From positions 51,206,116 to 51,270,115 of the forward strand of contig CM072919.1 in NCBI GenBank assembly GCA_037013685.1: a DNA stretch of 64,000 nucleotides. Direction: 5' to 3'. The notes under the pieces were generated by a model. The model saw nothing but the letters and a program-made list of their open reading frames with translations, was not told where the DNA came from and searched no databases. Shown in pieces: positions 32,899 through 44,900 of the stretch. A program made the translations under genes and the position numbers. Position 1 is the first letter of the stretch. Each line of letters opens with the position of its first letter. This DNA comes from Acridotheres tristis (taxonomy: Eukaryota > Chordata > Aves > Passeriformes > Sturnidae).

Positions 32899-35800
32899 AA
32901 TCTCCAACTCAATCCAGTCTCTGGTATTAAGACACCACTCACTCCAGTATCTGGCCCCACAGGTCAGAGTTCCTACAACTTCAACCTGATTCCTGCGGTT
33001 AGTCCCAAATTTTACTCACACACACAGGTCTTGCCTGCAGCTAACACTTAGTCCTTGCAACACACATATGCAGATATTGAAGAATGATATTTTGAAGAGA
33101 TAATTAAGAAAAGATTTAGCAAAAAATGCAAGAAGATAGAACAGACAGTGGTGATCAGGTCGAGGGCTAAACCAGAAATGAGTACAGGCTTGTGCTGTTT
33201 TAAAAGAGTGACCAGCCCCTTTTATGACTCTTTTCTGCCTGCCTCCTGTTTGCCCTGGTGGTTCTTCTTCCTTTGCACATCCTTTCATGGGTTTGTATAC
33301 CTCTCCCAGCCCAGGCTCCAGGATCTCTTCTGGTTTGTAATATCAGGAGCAAAATCCAGGCTGATCTTCCTGCAAAGCACTTCTGCAGTTTCCTGCTAAA
33401 CCATCAGCTGATGTGATTGGTGAGGTTGTCTCTTGTCATCGTCTCCATTTTTGGTTTGTTAGACAAGAGTGTCTGTATATTTTGTTTCTGGCTTCCCTTT
33501 TTTTCACTCTGTTTCCCAACTAACCACATCCATGATCAGAAAACTGTGTTTGAACATTCTTGAACACTTACATGCCCTCATCAGTTACTGTGAATGGGCA
33601 GACTTGATGTCTCTCACTGTCTCCTATGTTAATCAGGTTTGCATCTCTGAAATTTCTTGTTTAAAGTTTCCTCCTTTCCTTATTATCCAGTTTTTCCACA
33701 GAAAAGGGCCCTTGGCCAGATGCCCTTAAAGGAGCAGACAGTCTCCTGCACACCACAACAGTATCTAAAAGACGTAACATAAACGAATTGCTGCAATGGC
33801 TGCTGATAAACTGTTAAGTCAGCATTGCCTACATTCGGTGAGGTGGTTCAAGTTCAGCTATCTCAGTGTTTCTTGGTCAGCAGTGAAGTGAAAACTGGTA
33901 GCATAACAATGAGAACCATTCAAAACAAGTATGACTATGTGAACTTAAAGAAATTTGAATACAGCCAAATGAGTTAATATTTCATATTTTCTTATAGTTT
34001 GGGTTTGAATTAGGCCCAATAGTTACTACTACAGTTTAATTGCTTTTGGCCTACACTAACACCGTTTCATTATAGCACCTCAATGGTTTCCTTTCCATTG
34101 TTTACTTGACAGCAACAATGAGATGACACATCCGCAAGTGCAAGCAGTTAGCATAAAATTCTCTCTCACTCTCTTTCCTTCTTAATCTATGTCCCTTTCT
34201 CCTCCCGAGCATCTTACAGGTTTTCAGCTAGGTATCCCCCCCTTTTATGCAGAAAACAATTATTCTGATCAACCCTATACCAAATTTCAAGCTATGTGGC
34301 TGAGAACTCCTCTAGGATTCTTAAGTGAATGAATTACATAAATAGGATGTCTGGGTAATGTATCCATTTTTTTCAAATTATTTGGGTTTTCCCTATTGCG
34401 TGACCATATCAGTTTGTACAATATGCTATTGAACTATACTTTCTTATTGTCCTCCAAAAAACTTATCTTATTTTGAAGTTTGCCTTTCCAGTTACTGATG
34501 TTGCCAGTTTTCCTGACTTGGCTGTAACATCTAGCTATTGGTTGATAGACAAGGTGGAATTTTATGAATTAAAACTTCTCACATTTCTTCATGATTTATG
34601 TTAAACAGCTATATAAACCAATACTAGGCTGCTGCTCATTTTCTACTTGGACTTGTTTTATGAGATTGAATCAGAAATTTTCAGGAACACCTTTAGCATA
34701 GTTTCTAAGGCTATTTCCATGTGAGTAAGGGTAACATTTGCATTGCCCTGAATGACACTAGAGATAAAGTAAAAGGCTGAATCACTTTCAAAAATTTCTT
34801 CATAGTTGAATTTCATGTCTATAAAGTCTGATAAAAGACTGACTTGAGCTACCCAAAAGTTTTCTTACTTCACCAAGCATATCAAGGCAATGGATAAAAG
34901 GAAAAGTTCACTTCCATTTTTGATATGGATAATTATGGATAAATATTCTTAGTAGAAAGTATAGTGACAGCATACAATATTCATTACTCTACAATTACCT
35001 TTTCTTGACTCTCATACTACTTGAGTCTGTTGGTCAGATTGCAAAAGGGTGCTATCATGTTGGAGAAAATTATCATGTCTGACTCCCAGTGCTCCTCTCC
35101 TAACCTATGACTTCAACTATCAGTAGTCACTAATTGTAATTATTCAACTTCCCTATAATGGAGTGGCTGGGGAAGAAGAGCATTGCTCTTCATTGCAACT
35201 GAACAACTGATAACAGAAAGGCAGATTGCTAAAATTACTCCTCAGCTATATATTATAACCACTTCCCTAGGTTTTAAGGAAAAGGTTCCATTTTTTCGGT
35301 GTGTCCTTTCTTTTTTTTTTTTTTTTTTTTTAATTGAAATGGTAGGTTTAGAAGTGGAAATATTATTATATAAAGTACCAGATGATTGACATTTGTAGAA
35401 GGTAGCTTTAATCAGAAGATACTGTAGGTGATGTGGCATAAAATCAAAATGAAAGATCACGGACACAGTGACAAACAGGAAACTGAAGTTATTTCTTTCT
35501 AAAATTGTATTCATAAATGTGAATTACCATTGTAATGTTCAGAGAAGGATGTCCCTCTTTTGCTTTAACCTCTTATCTGCAACATTTCCTCTGACATAAA
35601 TACAGTTCTGATCTACCTTGAACAAGAAAAGAGACCTCCAGTTAGTATTTTTTCCAAAGGTAGGATACTGGTACATACATTGTGGACAGTTCTTGAATGA
35701 AGCTGATGAAGAACTGAAGAACTGAAATGCTACATAATATAAACAGACACTTTTCCCCTGAGAAAGGTATGTGGAATTTCTCATCTATATGGCCTAAGAT

Positions 35801-38800
35801 GCAATGAAACTGAATAAATCCATATTAACTTTTAATCCAAAGTAATGCCTTTGCACTTGAAATTCTTCTGTGTGCAAGGACATAATACAGTTAGTAAAAG
35901 AAAGCCCTTGGCCAGGAACATTGTTTATAAAAACTGGTAACTTTTCTGGCAAGGGAGCAAAAATGTCATCTAGGGCGGGATATTTCCCTGAACTGTCACA
36001 GTGCTGAAAAAAACACCCAGCACGAAAACTGGTCTCTTTGTTAATAAGAATATTTTACTTCAAGGAGTCACTGAAATCCTAACCAATATTTGCAAGAGTC
36101 CCTGACAAGGGCCTGTTAGAAAGAGAGGGAAGTCAATAAAAGTAAAGTGTAAGTGTAACATTAATGGCAGGTTCTTGTAGCCATTTTCCCCCAAATTATA
36201 CCATTCCTATTCAAATACCATCTCGAGAGTCTCAGACAGTGTCAAGTGCAATCATTGTTATTGCAGTTGCCAAGGTAATCAATTGAAATCATAATGAAGG
36301 GAACAGAAGGAAATCAATAGAGTCTGAAATTACAAATAAAGAGAAGCTATCGTTTAAAAGCATTTGGCTGAAATCTTCCATATTAATGGAGTCAGAAATG
36401 GCTGTGTCATTCAGAAGCAGTGTGGTGCATAATTCACTTGAGTGCATTAGAACACCTAAAAGCTATTGCAGCAATTAGTGCTGCCTACCAAGAAAGTGTC
36501 CACCTTAGAAGCATCACCGAATTGTTTGTTTGGTTCCAATATGTCTTCATATTTAAAACTGTGATTCTTTTTTCTCCCACAAAAAGGCAATCATGGTATA
36601 ATCTCAATAAACATAGTGTCTATCTCATAATTTGTTGAAGAAGTTTTTCTAATGTGTGCTATCTCTTCTGGAGTTTTCTTTCAGTTAAAAGCCCTACCCA
36701 GATGCAGCTGCACCCCAATAGACTTTACACCCCTTAGGTGCTCCAGTGACTGTGGGACAGTAGGACAGCAGGATTCTTTATTTGTCTTTAGAGAGACAAG
36801 CAGGCCAGAATGAAGCACTGAATATATATTTCTGCTGTGAGTGCTCTACATGTTATTTGGTTATAAATAAATCATATATATATTATATATGTTATTATAA
36901 ATTGTATATTATATAATATATATATTTTATAAATTATATGTTACTACCCAGTAAATAATTATTCTAGAGGAGAAACTAAGCATGATGCGATAGTCTGCTA
37001 CTGCATTCACTTGGGAAGAAGACATGGGTCCCAGCTCATGAACCAACTGGAGCAGGGAATTGAAGTATCCATTGGAGCAAGAAAGCCAGGTCTCAGAGCT
37101 AGCCATTATGTTATGCAGCTATGTCCTCTCCCTCTATCCTTCTGGTGAGAGAGGTGGTGAATATTTAATAGTTTCATGCAAAATGGAACAGTTCCTAGTG
37201 GAAGGTTTGGAAAAAAACTTATAACATTCTACAGCATTGCTCTTCGGTGTTTCCTGCGAAAAGCAAATTACCCGCATGTGAAAAAATTAATCTAATTGAA
37301 TTCTTCCTGAAAGGAGTACTCAAACTGCTTAGTTGCTCCTGAAGAGGGAGAAGGGGAGAAAGGGAAAGGTCTACACTACAATTTTCAGCTGCATTCAGAA
37401 AAAAAAAAGATGATGGGGGTCAGGTGTTTTTGCTTTTAAGCGGTTGCTCTTATCTCATTGAAATGTGACTTAGCCGTCTTAAGGAAACTGTTCTTAAAAG
37501 TCAGATAGAAGGAATGGGAACAAAAATTAAGAAGGCACCTCCTTCCTGCCTGAAATACTAATATATCCAAACATTGAGCTACCAAGCTCTTTTTCTGCTC
37601 AAAAACATCGATCGGTTTTTGCATGGTGCTTAATAAAACTTTTCCATTACCAATTGCATAACAGCAATTAAAATTCTCATCAAATCCATCTTAACTGTTT
37701 ATAGTCTTCCACTAGGGAGCATTTTCCTTGGTAAACATCTGCAGTAAAAGGCTATTTAATCTCCGCATGTGAAACAGTCAGTTATGCTAATTCATCTCTC
37801 CTACTTCGGTTTACCCTGAGATCTTATACAGACCTGGTCTTCTGCAGTAGGTGCATTAAGGTGCACTTTGGCCTGCTCAGAGAGTAGAAATAAGCCTTTG
37901 TCTTTTTTTCTGTCACGCCAGCTAAAGTTAGATCTGATCATTTTGTGTCTCTCTGGAGGAGTTCAAAGCACTTTGCTCTGCAGTCCACCAGTGCAAACTG
38001 CTAGGAAAAGGATACCTGATGGACTGACTCTATGAATGAGGGCAGTGAAAGAGTACATAGCCACGCAACACAAATAAAAGCATAAAATACTATAAACTAA
38101 CCATGCAATCACTAACAGCACTTTCTGCCTCTCTGTTTGTATCAATTTATTAACAAAGAAATTAAATGCACTGTGTTGAAAGCAACAAACCGCCTCCTTT
38201 CTCCAGAAAGCATTGAACAAGTAAAGAGAAAATGTCCTTCATATCATATTGGAAAAATCAGGCATGTTGGTTTTTTTCCCCCATGTTACAACTGTAGTCT
38301 CTGGGGTTCCTTTAGCTCTCATTCTTCCAAGTTTGGGATCTCTGCCTTGTCACTTTCGGAGTTTTTTGATTAATATTATCAAAACCAAACCTGTAGCAGA
38401 TTTGAAGATTGGTTGTGCCTTCTAGTACCTCCAGCTTTGCCTTCTGGCATCTGGCTCCAGCTTGGAAGACAGGAATAATTTCTCTCTTCCTCTTCCTGAT
38501 GCTCAGTTCCCACTTTCATTACAGGAGCATCAAATCTCCCACCACTGCTTTATTTCCTTTTCTTCCTGGGAGGATTTCAGCTTTTACTGATGGTAACAGG
38601 AGCAAGTCCATCTAAAACAGAGGCCTGAATGCCATTTTTATTTTTAAGGAAAGCTTTGCAAAGGAAGGAAAAGCTACCTTACAAATGTCCAGATAAAAGC
38701 TAGGAATAAATCAAATAGATATTTATCCTTTAAATAATGTACTGAATGTTTCTCTACTGTAAAGCCCTCATGGCAGATCAATACTGTTTACACTATTCAC

Positions 38801-40040
38801 TTGCAGCAAGCAGTAAAAGTCTTTCACTTCAACAGTTTCCAGCCATTTAACATTGTTAAAAAGACAGCTAAAACATCAACTGGGGGCATTTTTTCCTAAA
38901 CTGAAATGGATCGATTAGCTTTCGTGACATTCACTGCAATGATTGTGAACCAGGATTAGGAAAGTGGTAATATGGGAATAAAAAGGGAGAGAAGACAGTG
39001 CACCTCTTTTAAGTTAATGAAATAAATTGCATACCTCTACTCAACAGAAGTAAATCTTCTTGGGAGAGATTGACTTCTTTATAATACTGTGTTAATAACT
39101 ACTTCTGTACACGTGTAGTATGGATTGCCTTTTAAATTGATTTTGCTATACGTATGCAAAAGCAATGGCTCTGAAAGTCTGGTCTGTGACATTTGTCATG
39201 TTGAAACAGTTAGGCAACAGTGTAAATTTGTGATCAATGCCACTTCAGTGAGAAAAGGTATTCATTATTAGCAAACTCTAAAAGAACTATGCATGGCAAT
39301 TAAATAGAAACGAATTGTTCTAGGCTTTTTGGACTTTAAAAAAAAAGTAATTACTTAGTTCAGCTAATTAATGCCTTTGTGTAACCTCCGGTCAACAAAC
39401 CACTGTTAATACTGTACAGAGAAACAATGGGAAAGTTAGGATCATTTTAGCACCTACATTGCAGATGAGAAGACTTCTGATTGAATAAAAAAGACCAGAC
39501 ATGAATTCAGGATTTTTCTTAATAAAAAAATTTTCTTTTACCCTGACTCCCTTGTCTGGCTTTTTTTCCCATTTCTTCATTGTTTTCCCTAATGACTGCA
39601 CTGTGTTTAGAAACCAAAAAGTAAGTTTACATATTAGCCTTTTGCTCTTTAACTATTTTTTAAAATACTTCAGCTGTAGATGATATTATATGGCTTATGA
39701 AAACAGAATACAAATCTGAAGCCAAAAAGAAAAAAAAACTGAATAGGTATTCAAAAAGGCTTGTGAGATCCAGATACTTATGCATACTTATAAATTATCA
39801 GAAGATGATAAATTAAATAGTGTAGACAAATGAAAATTAGAGATATGATATTTCCAGTTTATACCACTAATCCATTTTCCACCAATTACTATGTAACTTC
39901 TAAAAAAAATTATTGGCAATATAGAAGTTTCAGGAAATATTCCAAGTCAATGAAAACGTGCTTGGCAGGTAAAGCTGAATTCACCATTCCTTCAATATTC
40001 CAAATAGTGAAATAGTGAAATAAGATCGTCTTCTGTGAAG
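32899..40040. other. Non-coding DNA, mostly AT-rich
   Basis: No supported gene. It includes a T22 run at 35310-35331 and an AT palindrome-rich stretch at 36866-36952. Short frames here have no recognised domain. Confidence 0.5.
36866..36952. repeat. AT-rich palindromic tract
   Basis: Almost only A and T, with overlapping ATAT/TATA palindromes; low-complexity DNA. Confidence 0.85.
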
Positions 40041-40456
40041 ACAAGATGAGAGAGTTGGAGCTGTTCAGACCAGGGAAGAGAAGGTGCTGAGGAAACCTTA
40101 TAGCACATTCCAGTACCTGAAGACTGCCAACATTCCTTGTTAGCTGGAAAAGGACTTTTCACAAGAGCATGTACTGATAAAACATGGTGATATGGCCTTA
40201 AGTTGAAGGAGAATAGGTTTAGGTAAAACCATAGAAGAAATTCATTACTGTAAGGATGGTGAGGCACTGAAAGGGTTTGCCCCCAGAGCTATTGCAGATT
40301 CCAACCCTGGAGGTGTTCAAGACTGGGCTACATGTGGATCTGAGTGATCTGTTCCAGTGTAAGAGTTTCCTACCTGTGTCAGGGGGGTTCAATCTGGACG
40401 ATCTTTGAGGTCTGCTCCAACCCAAACCACTCTACAACTATATGATTTCATGATTA
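40041..40456 (+). mobile_element. CR1 LINE 3' end, sense
   Basis: Matches the 3' region of CR1 from the GAGCTGTTCAGACCAGGGAA segment onward. It includes GTGAGGCACTGAAAGGGTTTG, CTGGAGGTGTTCAAGACTGG and GATCTTTGAGGTCTGCTCCA, then ends with a tail like TATGATTTCATGATT. It is 5'-truncated, as most CR1 copies are, and moderately diverged. Apparent frames here are not genes. Confidence 0.93.
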
Positions 40457-41596
40457 ATTATTCATTTCCCGCATTTTCCACATCTTTCTTCAAGTACAAC
40501 CATCATCACTTTTTGAAGGTATGAATATTTCTGACAGTAGGGACTGCAGTTCTTAATTTAACTATGGTCTGATTTTCTCCTCCTACAACCTTTCACAGTA
40601 GAATGCTCTTCCAAAACCTAGGAAAAGTCAGCTATATAAGAAGCGGTGTCTAAAGACCTAACAATCTAAGGTTTCTTCAAACAACAATTTCCTGATGTGC
40701 TCAGTTAAATATGGGTAGTGCAGAATACTCTGTATTTTGAGGAAATTCAGAAAGAGAGTAAGAGTTTTGATATCTTACATCCAATAAACTTCTGTGTTTC
40801 TTGTGGGACTTGAGGTTGTTGATGGGACAGAGGGCTGTCATTGGTACTGCCATTTGCTACAAATGCAAGGTTTGTTTCACATGTATCAGCACTGTCATCA
40901 TTCAGATCTGAAAGTAACTTTCTACAAACAAATAAGTTTTCAAACCCCACTAGCTTAGTCCCTGCTGGTATGAGATGAAAACAGGCATGCTATGAGGAAA
41001 ACCATGCATGAATTATTTTTAGTTTAAATGAGATGGAGATTTTATGGATTTGGGTCAACAGAGATCACACTAAAAATGTTCACTGCTTCATTCTAATGAG
41101 TTTAAAGGATGGTTGCTCTATTTTTCCTTCAATCTATTTTTGTCCTGTTAGTACGTAAGTACAATATTTTACTGTAGAATAAAACAAACTGGCTCCTGGA
41201 AAAAAATTAATACAGGAGAACCCCCCAAAATTTTGTTCTAGACTGAAGTTGTCTACAAGTGTAAACATCTGAGTATTGAAACAATTGTTTTTCTGAATGT
41301 AAACCTGATATTTTAGCAAATACTTGAGATGTGGTCAAGTCTTTCTCCAGCAGAAACATCAGATTTGCCTCTAGGTAGACACATCTATTCCTCCAGGGAA
41401 ATGTGAGTGTGAATCCAGTCAGACACCAGAGAGAATTTTGCCTAACCATTTTGCATTGTAATTGTTTTGCAATAAAGTTTGGAAGGAAAGACATTAGGAA
41501 CCTCTATAAAGGCCAAGCCGTGCTTTGTCTGTGCTTATGTCTGAAAAATTAATAGGCTCAAATCTCCTAGTGCCTGCCCTTATTACTTGTTCACAG
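40457..41596. other. AT-rich non-coding DNA
   Basis: No supported gene, RNA or recognised transposon. A TATA-like TCTATAAAGG lies near 41502, just before the open frame at 41537. Confidence 0.5.
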
Positions 41597-41944
41597 CCCG
41601 ACAGTTGTACCTGTGTAGTAAGTGGTCCCTTTCAACTGCAGTGGATGTATGGTAGTGGCAAAGAGAAAACAGAGGCATCTGGGCAACCTCAGCAATGTGA
41701 CTCACCCACATGTGACAGAGGCAGGAGAGCAGAGTGTTTGCTTGGTCATCCAGTCATTTTCCTTCTTGAGAACGACACAAGGATGGTCAGAAATCTGTGT
41801 CCAGCACAGTGCCGGAAGAAAGGAAATTTCAATGGATCTGCTTCTCAGAAAAACTACTGTGACCTCAGACGTGCACCTAAGTGCACTCTGGAGCCAGCTT
41901 ATCTTCATTTCAGTTCCCCTTTGGCAGGGTCGTGTAACTACAAT
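41597..41944 (+). CDS. Candidate cysteine-rich exon, function unknown
   Basis: A stretch of exactly 116 codons without a stop, preceded by a good acceptor (CCCTTATTACTTGTTCACAG) and followed by a good donor (AAT then GTGAGTATG). Both junctions fall between codons of the same frame, so it would be a phase 0-0 exon. It sits in a longer open frame from ATG 41537 to 42070. The 116 residues hold ten cysteines and possible N-glycosylation sites (NDT, NGS), a profile of secreted or extracellular domains. I recognise no family. Other frames are also fairly open here, so chance cannot be excluded. Confidence 0.25.
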
Positions 41945-44900
41945 GTGAGTATGAAAGTCCTTTATATGTTTTGTCTCTTAACTTCCTTCTGCAAGGTTAA
42001 TAGAAGCATAGCATATATCACAGTGGCAGTGCAAGTGTTGCCTCCCTCAACAAATAATTTCTTAGGTTAAGGTTTTCTCATTAAAAATTCCCTGAATAGA
42101 AAAAAAGGCTAAAACTTAGTCTTCAAACCCATATATTTGCCTTCAGTACTGAGAAGCTGAATGCATTATACAGCATTATACTATCAAAAAAGTAAAATAA
42201 TTTCTCTGCCAATACAAAGTGAAATAACATCAATCAAGACCCCAAATTCTAATAGCTACTACTAATTTGCAAAATATGTTTACATGAAAGAGGAGGAATA
42301 TATCTCTATGATAACATGCTATTTGTCAGCAATGTATAGCATATTATTTAGATTTTCTTTCACACACAGAGCTTCCTTAGGTGTCTCTACCATATTTATT
42401 ATGGACAATGCTTGCACTTTGAAAATAGAACTTGGGCAAACATACCCTAAATAAAATAATTCTATTTCACATTTACGTTACTAAAAATGCCAGGTTGCTG
42501 TTCACGAAAATGCCATTTCAAAAATAGATTCTAAAAAATCAAAACATGCCCTTTGTGTCAACTTCATCTAGCTGCCAATAGCTTGTTACTGGGTTAGTCT
42601 GTGGGCTGACTGCCTTTTGCAAAAGAAGTTCCTGGAATAGATATAACTTGAAACAAAAAAGTAACCTTTGGTGTTTTTTCCTAAAAAGTAAGACAGTTTC
42701 TATATTCGGGCCAAATTCAAACTGGGCAAATAACCAAATGCCTCCTTTATTCCTTTTTATTGGTTGACAGTTTCTTCAGTTTTTGTAGAGTATATGTATG
42801 TGTATCTGTGTTGGTGCAAGAAACCATTCCTGGAGGTGTCATTTATTTGTGTATACTACTCAAATATTTCAGGGTATTTAGGCCCCTATCACAATAAATA
42901 TAAAATATATAAACAAATAAAGTAATAATTTTAAAATATATCTATTTTTAATTAAAATTTTATATAATTAGGCTTTCAAGAGACTAATTTTATTAAAAAG
43001 GGCATAGCTAAAATAGGTTTAAAGCCTCTTTGATCTGGTAAGACCAGACAGGGGAACAAAAATAATGTGTCTTGTTAGATCAGGAGGTAGAACCAAAAAA
43101 ATACTAAGGTCTTATTTGACCAAAAGCTTTGGGTCAGGCTATTGATTGCTTTATTGACTGCTTAAATTTTCTATCCTTCTCATGTATGACAGGTACTATT
43201 TTTTGTAATCTGGAGGCAGTATATTTGGGAAATCCTTCCTGCAGCGTGGAGTTTTTGCTGTAAAGACTCTGGAGAGAGTTCTCCAACCTGTTTGTATTTC
43301 CAGAGATGACTGAAACACATGTACAGACACACTCCATCAATTTACCCCAGGGTGACGCATTTTTAACTTGTAATGTGAGAGAACCAGTAACATATTTATT
43401 GGTCTAAACCAGTGATTTAGCAAAGTTTCAGAGTAAGTGTGACAGTGGTTTAATCAGATTTGATGTCAAGGAGTTCTTAAGTGTTTACTGCACAAAGGAC
43501 AAGGTGAGGCAGAACTATTGGAGACCCTGCTGTTGAGTCATGATCTTCAAAAAGGACCCCATTGCTTTCTAAACTTCTTTCATAATGGGATCTCTGGATG
43601 CAGCTGCATCCAGACTTAGTCCCAGACTTGGTCAATGGTTCATGTCTGAATGATGGCATGGACACAATTAATCCTTTAAATCACTTAGGTAGGATTTCAA
43701 AGTTTAGGATCCTATTGATCACTTACCAAGGATCTCTTACAACAGCTCCATCAATAAAATGAAATAGCGACAGAAACTTAAAATTCTCATTTTAACATCA
43801 AGTCCAGATATATTAGGATGTTCAAGAGAAGCTTGTTCATGTTTAAGACCTAACAGAGACAGCACCCATACTGAGCAATTGCAGACACCCTATTACTTTT
43901 AGCAAGAGATTCAAGGTGTCAAATATTTCTTTATTAAATATAGCCATGTAATAAACACTTGGGTACAAATCTGATCAACTATTAAGGGCTTCCCAAAAGT
44001 GACATATTTCCTTAATCTCCTCTCTTTGGCTGCTATTGCTAAGAAAACTGCAGAATCTGGGATTTTCATGTCTGATTTTTAATGGGTGTGAAACGGAAAT
44101 AGTATTTAATAATTACCTGTCATGCGTGGATGCTGTGGAGGTTACATAGTTAATAGTTGTGCAACAATTCTAATGTGTAAAGTGGAATGAGATAATCATA
44201 ACTGCATTAGACCCTTCTGTGTAGGTTCTTGTATGTTAAATTTCTCTAGTACAGTGAGATTCTTTGTCTGCATCTGTGTGTGAATGAAAGTGTAGGACCA
44301 GTGCAGCACTCTGAGAATGAAAGTTCAGAACAAAAAGCAGATCAAGGAGTTTTCTTTTAAATGGCCATGTCAGTTCTATCACTGACATAGTCAACAGGCA
44401 AGAACTAGCCAAAGATAGTAAGCAGAGCTTCAAAGAATGATAGTAGCCCTGGAGATTTTGCAGCTAATCACAGATGATTAATGGGGAAGTTACTTTAAAA
44501 AACCAACTACCTTTCCTTTTTGATTGCTAATTATTCATGAAAGACTAAGAACAAGAGTAAAATGAAGCAGGACAACACATTTTTAAGCACTACAATAAAA
44601 GAAAAATTGATCATCTAGTTAGTATGCAAGCAGCTAAGAACAGCAAGGTCAGCTGTGCTAATTTGAGAGTCAGATTGGGAGTTTAGCAAAGCCTCTCAGT
44701 GCCAAGTGGCTTATTTCAGAGTTTCAATTAAAGATGAACCGAACAGGTTTGCACATACCCATGTGTGTCTATGATGGGATGCTTGCCCACTGACATTGTT
44801 AACCAAACAGAAAACTGGACTATTCCAGCAAGTATAACATCAAAATTCTTTTCTTTTTTCTTGTTTTTTAACACATAGATGGGTCTTTTCTATAACTATG

